Below, piece after piece: positions 28,719-37,264 of a stretch of 64,000 nucleotides of DNA (positions within the stretch are counted from its first letter, which is position 1; each line of letters begins with the position of its first letter). This stretch comes from Bombella sp. ESL0385 (GTDB lineage: Bacteria; Pseudomonadota; Alphaproteobacteria; Acetobacterales; Acetobacteraceae), in contig NZ_WNIJ01000001.1 in NCBI RefSeq assembly GCF_009725755.1, forward strand, positions 310,001 through 374,000, read 5' to 3'. The notes under the pieces were generated by a model. That model was not told the DNA's origin. It saw nothing but the letters and a program-made list of their open reading frames with translations, and searched no databases. Both the position numbers and the translations under genes were made by a program.

Positions 28719-28938
28719 GAACGTCCCCTTTGCAGTTTTTGCAGCCATGCCCACCGATAGCTAATATAGGCATAACTTTGCTTAGGTCTTGACCATAGGT
28801 GAGAAAACCCTTTCCGTCACGGGGCAAAGTTTGCTTTGCTGATATAGTTATGAATGGCAGCCATGCAGCAAGTAGGTGGGTTGTTTTGTGTGAGGATTCT
28901 TTGGGTTATGGCTCTGCCATCTACAGGAAGGAGTGTTG

Positions 28939-29517
28939 ATGATGACTGATGATGCCATCAGGAAAGCTCGTGAGGAGGCGGGATACCGTATTCTTTCCTC
29001 AGAGCTTGTTTATAAAAATCCGTGGACGGCTGTGCGGGAGGATAAAATCATCCATCCCGGTGGGAAAGAAGGTCTTTACGGTATTGTAGAGCGTGGGCCT
29101 TTTGCGGTGATTATGCCTGTGCATGCGGATGGGCGGGTTACTCTTGTACAGCAATTCCGTTATCCCGTGGGCAAGCGGCTTTGGGAGTTTCCGATGGGGA
29201 TGTGGGAGACACGGCCCGATGCGGAGGCAGAGGCCCTCGCTTTAGGGGAATTGCGGGAGGAGACGGGCCTGCGTGCGGGGGAGTTGATTCATGCTGGCAC
29301 GCTCTATCAAGGGGCGGGTTATTCTACGCAAGAGGGGCATGTTTTCTTAGCGCGTAATCTCATTCGTGGCGCGGCAGAGCGGGAAGCAAGCGAGGCTGAT
29401 ATGGTCGTACGTGATGTAAGCTTTGCGGAGTTTGAGCGTATGATTGTTGAGGGCGAGATTACGTGTATGGTTACCTTAGCAGCTTTTGCACAAATTCGCG
29501 CACGAGGCTTAATCTGA
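28939..29517 (+). CDS. NUDIX hydrolase
   Basis: A Nudix-fold pyrophosphohydrolase of about 192 residues, near the ADP-ribose/nucleotide-sugar pyrophosphatase group (RFPVGK-like YPVGKRLWEFPMG, YQGAGYSTQEGHVFLA). The Nudix box is degenerate: the metal-binding ELREETGL end is present, but the expected Arg is Gly (LGELREETG), and two residues are inserted after the first Gly. Metal binding should survive because both Glu of EE are kept. Starts at 28939 or 28942 both fit AAGGAG; 28939 is listed. The 220-base gap upstream shows no clear regulatory motif beyond AT-rich patches. Confidence 0.87.
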   Translation: MMTDDAIRKAREEAGYRILSSELVYKNPWTAVREDKIIHPGGKEGLYGIVERGPFAVIMPVHADGRVTLVQQFRYPVGKRLWEFPMGMWETRPDAEAEALALGELREETGLRAGELIHAGTLYQGAGYSTQEGHVFLARNLIRGAAEREASEADMVVRDVSFAEFERMIVEGEITCMVTLAAFAQIRARGLI

Positions 29518-29579
29518 TAGGCCAACGCTATATACCGCAGGAGCATGAGGGGCAGCGTCCTTCCCGTAGAAGGTCTCTC

Positions 29580-30206
29580 ATGTCGGTGATGGGTTTTGCC
29601 CTCTTTTTATTAGTTGGGCCACTGCTGTTATGGCATGTGCCTTTCATTCAACGAGGTGTGTGCGTCTTGCAGAGTTGGGCGGAGCGGCCCTATGCGGTAG
29701 CGTGGCTTTTACCGGCGACAATAGCGTATTGTGCGTTGGGTTTCCCCCGTCAGGTGCTTTGTTTTGTTCTTGGGGCGAGTCTTGGCGTTAAGCTCGGCTT
29801 GGTAGAGGCGAGCCTCGCTTATGGGGGCGGGGCGTTTTTGGGCTATAGCGGGGGCTGGCTTTGGCAACGATGGCACCCTGTAAACAAAGTCGCTATGCCG
29901 TGGTTTATTAAAGCGGGGGTGGCAGCTCCTTTTCGTGCGGTATTATGCGCACGTTTATTGCCAGTAGGGTCGGCTTTGCTGGTCTCGGTCTCATCAGGGA
30001 TGATGAGGCTTGCTGTCGGGCGGTTTGTGCTAGCGACAATGCTCGGTGGGGTGCCACAAAATCTTGTTTTTCTCCTCGCTGGGCATGGTGTAGAAATAGG
30101 ACACGGGGGGGCCTTGATTATGGCGATAATCTTGGCACTATCCTCTGCTGGATTAGCAGGCTGGGTGTTACGCGGCTTCCATCAGGATAGACAGAAGGCA
30201 GAATAA
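29580..30206 (+). CDS. TVP38/TMEM64-like (DedA-related) membrane protein
   Basis: An integral membrane protein of 208 residues with about five or six hydrophobic segments. The region GFPRQVLCFVLGASLG, followed by ARLLPVGSALLVSVSSGMM and a late GGVPQNLVFLLAGHGVE, resembles the VTT domain of TVP38/TMEM64 proteins, which are linked to lipid scrambling or transport. The frame is open from 29463, overlapping the Nudix gene, but ATG 29580 has GAAGG 7 bases upstream and starts the first membrane segment. It lies 6 bases before the Bcr/CflA gene, suggesting co-transcription. Confidence 0.75.
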   Translation: MSVMGFALFLLVGPLLLWHVPFIQRGVCVLQSWAERPYAVAWLLPATIAYCALGFPRQVLCFVLGASLGVKLGLVEASLAYGGGAFLGYSGGWLWQRWHPVNKVAMPWFIKAGVAAPFRAVLCARLLPVGSALLVSVSSGMMRLAVGRFVLATMLGGVPQNLVFLLAGHGVEIGHGGALIMAIILALSSAGLAGWVLRGFHQDRQKAE

Positions 30207-30212
30207 CGCATT

Positions 30213-31475
30213 ATGGCGATGTCACAACGCAGTGTTTTTAAGCAAGCCGTGCTTACAAAGCCCTTGGTAAGAGGTGGGCATTTGCCCATGTGGGTGCCTT
30301 TAATATTAGGGACACTCACCGCTGTAGGCCCTGTCTCGACTGATATTTATTTGCCCGCTTTGCCAGAGATGGAGCGTCAGTTAGGCTCTGCTGCTGGGAC
30401 GGGGAGCTTGACCATGGCTGCCTGGGTGGCGGGCTTAGCGATTGGGCAGATTCTCGTAGGGCCGATAACAGACCGTTTTGGCCGGCGTCGTCCGCTTTTA
30501 GTGGGGACGTTATTTTATGCCATAGCCGCTGCGGGTTGCGCACTTGCAACCTCTATGCCGATGTTGTGCTTCTTTCGTGCTTTTGCGGCCTTGATGGGGG
30601 CGGCAAGCCTCGTGGTACCCAATGCCTGCGTGCGCGACCTGACCATTGGTGATGCCACGGCGAAGTTGATGTCTCGGTTGATTCTCATCCAAGGTGTGGT
30701 GCCGATTTTGGCCCCCGCTCTTGGTGGCTTTGCGCTACAATTTATTAGCTGGCGCGATATTTTCTGGGCGACATCATTATATGGGGTTGTGGGGTTAGTG
30801 ATTGTTTTTCTCTTTCTGCCAGAAACTTTGGCCGGGGAGGACCGTCACCCTATCAGGTTATGGCCTGTTATTGTTCGCTACGGGCAAACCTTGCAGGATA
30901 GGAATTATCGCTTCAATGCTCTGATTTGGATGATACAGGGCTTTGTTATCTTCACGTATCTTACTGCCGCCCCTTTCTTATTTGAGAGCGTGTATGCCTT
31001 CACGCCCTTCCAATATGGGATGCTTTTTGGGGTGATGGCATTATGTATGATTGCCTCATCGCAGATTAATGCGTGGTTGTTGAATTATTATCATAGCCGG
31101 ACCCTGTTAAAAGCTGGCTTGACCATCAGCATGATAGGGTCGGTGATTTTGTTAGCGATTGCTGTGTGGTCTGCGATAGATGTGGACGCAGCGGGGCATC
31201 TTAAACATCTTTATTTATGGCCATTATTTGGGGCGATGGTGTGTGCTTTAGGCTCCGGCGGTTGCATCGGGCCGAATGCTATGGCCGGGGCTTTATTGAC
31301 GCAGGGCCGTAATGCGGGTGTTGCCACAGCTTTGGCTGGGACAGGGCAATATCTCTTTGGGATTGCAGCGAGTGTGATGGTCTCTTGGTTGCCTGTAGGT
31401 ACGGCTATTCCCATGGGGATTATGCTGTTTGTGGCTTATATCTTCATGCTGTTATCAGCTCGTTTTGCTCCTTAA
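30213..31475 (+). CDS. Bcr/CflA family drug efflux MFS transporter
   Basis: A twelve-helix MFS proton antiporter of 420 residues. The Bcr/CflA hallmark STDIYLPALPEME is in helix 1, followed by GQILVGPITDRFGRRRPLL in loop 2-3 and FFRAFAALMGAASLVVPNA in helix 4. Family members export chloramphenicol, bicyclomycin, sulfonamides or cysteine-like metabolites; the substrate here is unknown. It lies 6 bases after the TVP38-like gene and is followed after 97 bases by apt. Confidence 0.9.
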   Translation: MAMSQRSVFKQAVLTKPLVRGGHLPMWVPLILGTLTAVGPVSTDIYLPALPEMERQLGSAAGTGSLTMAAWVAGLAIGQILVGPITDRFGRRRPLLVGTLFYAIAAAGCALATSMPMLCFFRAFAALMGAASLVVPNACVRDLTIGDATAKLMSRLILIQGVVPILAPALGGFALQFISWRDIFWATSLYGVVGLVIVFLFLPETLAGEDRHPIRLWPVIVRYGQTLQDRNYRFNALIWMIQGFVIFTYLTAAPFLFESVYAFTPFQYGMLFGVMALCMIASSQINAWLLNYYHSRTLLKAGLTISMIGSVILLAIAVWSAIDVDAAGHLKHLYLWPLFGAMVCALGSGGCIGPNAMAGALLTQGRNAGVATALAGTGQYLFGIAASVMVSWLPVGTAIPMGIMLFVAYIFMLLSARFAP

Positions 31476-31572
31476 TGGGATGGGGCGGCATATGCCCCTT
31501 CCCCCTCGCTAAGAGAAGGGCCTATAAGGGGCCTTTGTTTATTCTGACCCTATTTATGAGGGAAGTGCGCTC

Positions 31573-32112
31573 ATGTCCTTTAAAGACCCCGCCCCATTGG
31601 AGCTGAAACGCTATATCCGCGAGGTTCCAGATTTCCCTAAGCCGGGGATTCTTTTCTACGATATTTCGACCTTGATTCGGAATCCAGAAGCATGGCAGGT
31701 GGCGACAGGGCGGCTAGCGCAGGCTGTCTCTCGCTTTCAGCCCGACCTTTTGGCAGGGATTGAGAGCCGCGGCTTCCTTACCGCCGCCCCGCTCGCAACG
31801 CGGCTTGGATGTGGCTTTACGATGTTGCGCAAGCCGGGCAAGCTACCGGGTAAGACAATCTCTCATAAATATAGCCTCGAATATGGCGAGGATGAGCTGC
31901 ATATTCAGGCCGATGCGGTCACACCCGGTCAACGTGTTGTCGTGTTAGATGACCTCCTTGCAACAGGTGGAACACTTGCTGCCTCGATCGACCTTTTACG
32001 CAAGGCCGGGGCGGAGGTTGTGGGGGCATCAGTCATGATAGAGCTTCTAGCTCTTGGGGGGCGTAAGAAGATTGACGTGCCGGTGACGTCCCTGCTGACT
32101 TACGAGGATTAA
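31573..32112 (+). CDS. apt: Adenine phosphoribosyltransferase
   Basis: Salvages adenine with PRPP to AMP. The 179 residues contain the PRPP-binding loop [13 protein letters not shown], the adenine/flexible-loop region [14 protein letters not shown], and the C-terminal [14 protein letters not shown]. The N-terminus [22 protein letters not shown] is typical. GAGGGAAG lies upstream of ATG 31573. hrpB starts 14 bases after the stop in the same direction. Confidence 0.96.
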   Translation: MSFKDPAPLELKRYIREVPDFPKPGILFYDISTLIRNPEAWQVATGRLAQAVSRFQPDLLAGIESRGFLTAAPLATRLGCGFTMLRKPGKLPGKTISHKYSLEYGEDELHIQADAVTPGQRVVVLDDLLATGGTLAASIDLLRKAGAEVVGASVMIELLALGGRKKIDVPVTSLLTYED

Positions 32113-32126
32113 GCGTTATCTCCCGT

Positions 32127-34631
32127 ATGCAGCGTGGTGTGATGTCAGAGCCTTTACCGGTAACAGAGATTTTGCCCGCGCTGCATGAGGCCTTGCTCGC
32201 GGGGCCGAATCTCGTTCTCGTAGCTCCACCGGGTGCGGGTAAGACGACAACCGTCCCTCCCTTTTTGTTAGAGCGTGCCCCTGCATGGTTGGGGGCGGGG
32301 CGTATTTTGTTGGTCGAGCCACGGCGTGTAGCGGTGCGGGCTGCGGCGCAGCGTATGGCCGCTTTGCGAGGGGAAGCCCCCGGTGGGGTGATTGGGTATC
32401 GTACCCGGCTGGAGAGTGCGGTTTCTACCCAAACGCGTATTGAGGTTGTAACAGAAGGGCTATTGGTCCGCCGCCTTGTGGCAGACCCACTTTTAGAAGG
32501 CGTGGCTGCTGTTATTTTCGATGAGGTGCATGAGCGTTCCCTCGATGGAGATACGGCTTTAGGGTTCTGCCGCGATGTGCAGCAGAACTTTCGGCCGGAT
32601 TTACGCCTCATAGCGATGTCTGCCACCTTAGAGGCTAGCCTTTTTACAACCGCTTTGCAGGCTCCATTGCTTGAGAGTGATGGGCGGCACTACCCTGTAG
32701 AAATTCGCCATAGGTGGGATATAGGCCATCTGCGGGATTTACCAGAGGCATGCGCGCACGCCGTGGCGCAAGCATGGCAGGAGGAAGAGGGCTCTATTCT
32801 AGCTTTCTTACCCGGTATCGGGGAGATACGCCGCACAGAGGCTTTTTTGCAGCGTCTTTTGGGCGAGCAAGCTCCACTTTATCCTCTTTATGGGGAACAA
32901 TCGGTTGAGGACCAAGCCCGTGCGTTAGACCCCACCTCAGGACGGCGGATTGTATTGGCAACTTCCATTGCAGAAACCTCCGTTACCGTACCGGGGGTGC
33001 GTGTGGTGGTAGATGGTGGGTGGCGGCGTTTGCCACAGCGTGATGCCAGTACGGGCTTACCGCGGTTGCACACACGCCGCATCTCCCGCGCTACGGCGGA
33101 GCAACGGGCAGGGCGCGCAGGGCGGCAAGCCCCCGGTGTGGCTATTCGTTTATGGTCGGAGATGACACAGCGCAGTTTGATTGTGCAGGACATCCCCGCC
33201 ATTTTAGAGGCTGATTTATGTGATTTTGCTCTCCTGACAGCGGCATGGCAGCAAGCGATGGGGACAGAGCCAAAGGCTCTACCGTTGCTCGATCCTGCCC
33301 CTGCTGGTGGCCTTGCAGCGGCACAAGCATTGCTACATGAGTTAGGGGCGTTGGATAAAGAGGGAGTGTTAACCCCTCTTGGGCAGAGGATGATTAATTT
33401 TGGCACGCATCCTCGTTTAGCTGCCTTGCTGTGCGCTGCGCGTACGGTGGAGGAGCAAGCAGTAGCAGCGTGTTTAGCTGCTTTGTTGGAGGAACGTGAC
33501 CCCTTGAGAGGGCGCGAGGGTATGGGGGGGGCCCTCTCGGCAGATATTCGGCTGCGTTTGAGGCTCTTTACCCATGATGATGGGCGTGTGCCGCGCCCTG
33601 TAATGCGTAGGCTCCAACAAGCGGCGGAGCGTTTTTGGCAGCGTGGTGGGCAAAAGGGCGGCCGTCGCCAATTAGCAGAATATGTGACGGCAGGTATGCA
33701 GGGCTATGGCGTGGGGCGTTTGATCGCGGCGGGTTTCCCTGATCGTCTCGCACAGCGGACCCATGCGGAAGGACGTTATCGCCTTGCAGGGGGTGGGAGT
33801 GCGCGGCTCAATGCGGCGGACCCTTTAGTGAAGGAGGAGCTTTTAGCGGGGGCGGCCTTTCATAGTGGTAAGGGTACGAGCATGACCCTTGCTGCCCCCG
33901 TGACAATGGATGAGCTGCCTGATTCCGTTAAAGCCTGTATGCAGGAGCAGCGGAAGCCTGCTCTTGATGGTACTTCGGGCAAGGTAATTGTACGTCAGAG
34001 AGTACGGTTGGGGGCTCTTATCCTAAGGGATAAAAATGTACCCCCATTGCCAGAGGATATTACCACGGCCTTGCTTGCCAAAGTGCAGGCAGACCTTCCT
34101 CGTTATGTGGAATGGTCCGATACAGCGCGGCAGATGCAAGCGCGCGTCGCCCTTGCGCGGAGACATTACGCGCCTCATTTACCGGATATAAGCGATGATG
34201 CGTTAGTGCAGTCTATGGAATGGCTAGAGCCGTGGCTTGCGGGGATGGATCGCCTCGCTCAGCTTAAAGAGTTGGATATGACGGCTATTCTGACGAGCTT
34301 ATTATCTTATGAGGACCAACAAGAGCTTGCGCGCCAGCTTCCTACTCATGTGGCATTAAAGGGGGGACGTAGGCGGATTGATTATACAACGGTCATTCCC
34401 TCTCTTGCAGCGCGTGCGCAGGATTTTTACGGGATAATGTCGCTGCCAAAATTGGCAGGCGGTAAGGTGCCCTTACAAGCGACTTTGCTCTCCCCGGCAG
34501 GGCGTCCGCAGGCTGTTACAGCGGATTTAGCGCAGTTTTGGAAGGCGGGTTGGTTGGATATGCGGCGGGATATGCGTGGGCGGTATCCTAAACATCATTG
34601 GCCAGAAAACCCCGCTGATGAGACGTCCTAA
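32127..34631 (+). CDS. hrpB: ATP-dependent helicase HrpB
   Basis: A DEAH/DEVH-box RNA-helicase-like protein of 834 residues. Motifs in order: Walker A APPGAGKTTTVPP, LLVEPRRVAVRAAAQRM (Ia), DEVHERSLDGD (II), MSATLE (III), ATSIAETSVTVPGVRVVVD (V), and EQRAGRAGRQAPGVAIRLW (VI). An HrpB C-terminal domain follows. The cellular role is poorly defined even in model bacteria. ATG 32142 (MSEPLP) is an alternative start. It lies 14 bases after apt and is probably co-transcribed. Confidence 0.94.
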   Translation: MQRGVMSEPLPVTEILPALHEALLAGPNLVLVAPPGAGKTTTVPPFLLERAPAWLGAGRILLVEPRRVAVRAAAQRMAALRGEAPGGVIGYRTRLESAVSTQTRIEVVTEGLLVRRLVADPLLEGVAAVIFDEVHERSLDGDTALGFCRDVQQNFRPDLRLIAMSATLEASLFTTALQAPLLESDGRHYPVEIRHRWDIGHLRDLPEACAHAVAQAWQEEEGSILAFLPGIGEIRRTEAFLQRLLGEQAPLYPLYGEQSVEDQARALDPTSGRRIVLATSIAETSVTVPGVRVVVDGGWRRLPQRDASTGLPRLHTRRISRATAEQRAGRAGRQAPGVAIRLWSEMTQRSLIVQDIPAILEADLCDFALLTAAWQQAMGTEPKALPLLDPAPAGGLAAAQALLHELGALDKEGVLTPLGQRMINFGTHPRLAALLCAARTVEEQAVAACLAALLEERDPLRGREGMGGALSADIRLRLRLFTHDDGRVPRPVMRRLQQAAERFWQRGGQKGGRRQLAEYVTAGMQGYGVGRLIAAGFPDRLAQRTHAEGRYRLAGGGSARLNAADPLVKEELLAGAAFHSGKGTSMTLAAPVTMDELPDSVKACMQEQRKPALDGTSGKVIVRQRVRLGALILRDKNVPPLPEDITTALLAKVQADLPRYVEWSDTARQMQARVALARRHYAPHLPDISDDALVQSMEWLEPWLAGMDRLAQLKELDMTAILTSLLSYEDQQELARQLPTHVALKGGRRRIDYTTVIPSLAARAQDFYGIMSLPKLAGGKVPLQATLLSPAGRPQAVTADLAQFWKAGWLDMRRDMRGRYPKHHWPENPADETS

Positions 34632-34739
34632 GAGGCGGTATAGAGGGGCTGCCTGTAGGATTGTGTGAGGGAGTGTGATAGGGGGTATAGGGAGTCGTTT
34701 GGCCGTGTTATGGCTGTTATGGAAGGGGATGGGGTATTC

Positions 34740-36008
34740 ATGCAGCCGGTAATAAGGCATGTGGTCTGGTCTGTTTTAGTCCCAGCGGCTGTTGGGAGTG
34801 TGGCGGCGATGGGCATATGCCTATGGTGGGTCCCCGGTGGGGAGAAAGTCCCTACGCCCATCCGTAATACGCGGCTTTATCAAGCTGTGCATCACCCGCC
34901 TGTGCCGGTATCGTCCCCTTTAGTGTTGCCCTCGGCCCCTGTTCCTGCTGCGCCGTCTTTGCCTGTTAGTTCAGCTCACGACCCTATAGCTACGCGGGAG
35001 GCATTAAATTTGCCGAGCTTTGCACCATTGGTGCATCAGGTGATTCCGGCTGTGGTGAATATTTCCGTCTCTCGTGGCTCTCCCCCAACAGATGATGAGC
35101 CTTCTACACAGCCTAAAACACCAGCAGCGCGGAAGGTTGTTCCTATCCCGGCCCCTCATCGGCGGCATCGGAGGCAGAAACACCATACCGTACGGCCTGC
35201 TGATGATGATTTAACCGGCGCAGGGTCCGGCTTTGTCGTGGATGCCTCGGGCATTATCGTGACGAACCGGCATGTGATAGGCCATGCCTCGCGGATTATG
35301 GTCTCGCTCTCTGATGGGCGGTCGCTTAAAGCGCGGAGTTTGGGGGAGGACCCCATGACTGATATCGCCGTTATCAAGGTCGATAGCCCGACCCCGCTCC
35401 CCTCTGTGACATGGGGGGATAGCCGGCAGGTAGAGATTGGCGATTGGATTTTGGTTGCTGGGAATCCCTTTGGTTTTGGCTCCTCCGTTACGGCGGGGAT
35501 TGTTTCCGCTGTAGGGCGGGATTTAGGCAGTGGTGCGCTGGATGATTTCATGCAGCTTGATGCTCCCATTAACCCCGGTAATTCCGGCGGACCAGCCTTT
35601 AATCTTCAAGGGCAGGTTGTGGCGATGAATGCGGCGATCGCCTCGCCGAGTGATGGCTCGGTGGGGATTGGCTTTGGCATCCCCTCAGAGATTGTAGCCC
35701 CGGTTGTGGAATCGATTCGTAAGACTGGTCATGTGGAGCATGGCTGGCTTGGGGTCACATTGAATGACGCAAGCGCGCCTATGTGGGTGGAGGATGTGGA
35801 CCCACACGGGGCGGCTTGGCAGGGCGGTTTGCGGAAAAAAGACGCCATCCTCGCTATTGGTGATGTGCCTGTGCATGATGCACGGACAGTATTACGCAGT
35901 GTCGCAGCAGCACATCCGGGAACCGTCTTTAACTTTACCATCCGCCGGGAGGGGAAGGAGATGACCCTCCCCGTGACGCTTGGCAAACGCCCCGTAGCAG
36001 ATTTTTAA
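34740..36008 (+). CDS. HtrA/DegP-type serine protease with one PDZ domain
   Basis: A periplasmic trypsin-like protease for envelope protein quality control. Counting from ATG 34740 (422 residues), there is an N-terminal membrane anchor or signal (about 5-30), then a long Pro/Ala-rich and basic linker including PHRRHRRQKHH (about 140-150). The triad is H178 (TNRHVIGH), D208 (MTDIAVIKV) and S282 (NPGNSGGPAF). Only one PDZ domain follows, where DegP has two, so it is closer to DegS/HtrA-short types. Upstream ATG codons at 34665, 34710 and 34719 are in frame but lack good ribosome binding sites. A terminator overlaps the stop. Confidence 0.9.
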   Translation: MQPVIRHVVWSVLVPAAVGSVAAMGICLWWVPGGEKVPTPIRNTRLYQAVHHPPVPVSSPLVLPSAPVPAAPSLPVSSAHDPIATREALNLPSFAPLVHQVIPAVVNISVSRGSPPTDDEPSTQPKTPAARKVVPIPAPHRRHRRQKHHTVRPADDDLTGAGSGFVVDASGIIVTNRHVIGHASRIMVSLSDGRSLKARSLGEDPMTDIAVIKVDSPTPLPSVTWGDSRQVEIGDWILVAGNPFGFGSSVTAGIVSAVGRDLGSGALDDFMQLDAPINPGNSGGPAFNLQGQVVAMNAAIASPSDGSVGIGFGIPSEIVAPVVESIRKTGHVEHGWLGVTLNDASAPMWVEDVDPHGAAWQGGLRKKDAILAIGDVPVHDARTVLRSVAAAHPGTVFNFTIRREGKEMTLPVTLGKRPVADF

Positions 36009-36036
36009 AAGGGGGCGCGTTCATGCGCCCTCTTTT
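36007..36036. terminator. Terminator between the HtrA gene and the convergent SIMPL gene
   Basis: AAAA-GGGGGCGC, a 6-base loop, then GCGCCCTC-TTTT. The stem is 8 bp with one G-U pair, flanked by A on the left and T on the right, so it can serve both converging genes. Confidence 0.75.
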
Positions 36037-36040
36037 CCTC

Positions 36041-36847
36041 TCAAGGAGTAGGAGAGGTTTTCTCCAGCTTATCAGCCAACAAGGCTTGAGCATGGATGGT
36101 AACACGGATTGTTTGTACCTCTGCCGTGCTGCTAGGGGGTGTAGCGGCACTGCGCATCTCGGCCATCATGAGCATGGGGGGACGAGGCTCAAGCGGATTT
36201 ATGGGGCCTTGTCCCCCAATATGGACGCGCTCTAGCCGGACTAAGGAGAGACCAAGGGCAGTGGCATCATTCTCTGCCTGTTGGCGGAGTTTTTTAAGCG
36301 CACCAAGGCGGGCTTGTTGCTCCAGCGTTTCACGCAGTTGGGGGTTGAGGGTCCATTGCATGCTCTCAATGCTCAGACCAAGCTGTTGGAGCTTCTCCGT
36401 CATAGCGAGGAGTTGCTCACGGTCTTGGCTGCTTAATGTCAGGCTTTGTTGGGCAACCCAGCTATGTTTGTTATGGGGGCCGTATTCCTCCCCAACCATA
36501 TAGTTATCAGCCGTGCTTTTAATAGCGGATTGACCATTAAGGAGCTTCATTGCCGCATTAACGCGTTGATTGAGCTGCTGCTGCGCGCTGCTAGGGGTGG
36601 CACTTTCAGCCTTAGCAGAGAGATGAATCATGAGCGTATCGGCTGTTGCTTGTGTTTCATCAGAGACAGTAAAGCTGAGTTCTGTACCGTGAGGATAAGC
36701 CATAGGCGGGGGTGGCGGCATTTGGTGGGAGGGAAGCACGGTCTCTCCCTCAGACGCGGCGGAGGCAACGGAGAGAGGGGTTACCAACAGAGAGCCCGCG
36801 GCGAATGTCGCTAGGCTCAATGCGGTAAGGGGGTGACGTAGGCTCAT
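36041..36847 (-). CDS. SIMPL-domain (DUF541) periplasmic protein
   Basis: A 268-residue secreted protein with a Sec signal peptide (cleavage near SVASA-AS) and a short Pro/Met linker. The SIMPL/DUF541 fold follows: repeated amphipathic helix-strand units such as ADTLMIHLSAKAES, SIESMQWTLNPQLRE and QARLGALKKLRQQAENDATALGLSLVRLERV. Relatives (YggE and others) are tied to oxidative or envelope stress, but no catalytic activity is established. The start overlaps the preceding gene's stop by 4 bases (ATGA), so the pair is coupled. Confidence 0.85.
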   Translation of the reverse strand: MSLRHPLTALSLATFAAGSLLVTPLSVASAASEGETVLPSHQMPPPPPMAYPHGTELSFTVSDETQATADTLMIHLSAKAESATPSSAQQQLNQRVNAAMKLLNGQSAIKSTADNYMVGEEYGPHNKHSWVAQQSLTLSSQDREQLLAMTEKLQQLGLSIESMQWTLNPQLRETLEQQARLGALKKLRQQAENDATALGLSLVRLERVHIGGQGPINPLEPRPPMLMMAEMRSAATPPSSTAEVQTIRVTIHAQALLADKLEKTSPTP

Positions 36848-37194
36848 TGATGAGGTCCTTCTTCCTGATTTTTGAGGAGAACAAGCGCGCGCCGCAAACG
36901 GCCTATCCCTGCGCGAATGTGATTTTGTTGGCAGAGCTCCCGGCCTTCTTCCAACAAATGTTGGGCATCATCCATGGCACCAACAGGTACATTATGGGGG
37001 GTACGTATTTTCTCAGCTAAATGCTCGCTCAGCTGGGCGCAATAATCAGGGCTATCACTGGTGATGACAAGGTCTTGAGGGGGAGGGGTTGCCTCACTAC
37101 CCGGCAAGAGAGAGGCCCATGCAACCTCTGGCCATATTGTCAGCGGAGCCAAAAGAATCAGAGCTGTGAGAAAGCATAAAGTGCGCATGATCAT
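36844..37194 (-). CDS. Small periplasmic protein coupled to the SIMPL gene
   Basis: A 116-residue precursor, function unknown. A hydrophobic signal peptide (about 5-28, cleavage near VAWA-SL) is followed by a Pro-rich spacer and a helical domain with two cysteines (YCAQLSE and ELCQQNHI). The latter includes AQHLLEEGRELCQQNHIRAGIGRLRRALVLL, which looks like a single TPR-like helical hairpin. It is translationally coupled to the SIMPL gene through ATGA, so the products may act together in the envelope. Confidence 0.72.
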   Translation of the reverse strand: MIMRTLCFLTALILLAPLTIWPEVAWASLLPGSEATPPPQDLVITSDSPDYCAQLSEHLAEKIRTPHNVPVGAMDDAQHLLEEGRELCQQNHIRAGIGRLRRALVLLKNQEEGPHQ

Positions 37195-37264
37195 GACGCT
37201 ATCACAGAAAATAGGCGGTTAAGATGGGCAAGGTATGAAACTTTCGTAAGACGTAGCGGTAGGG

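Noticed and set aside
28755-28938. Small gene in the MFS-Nudix gap
   Set aside because: No frame with a ribosome binding site and plausible composition; it is treated as a promoter region.
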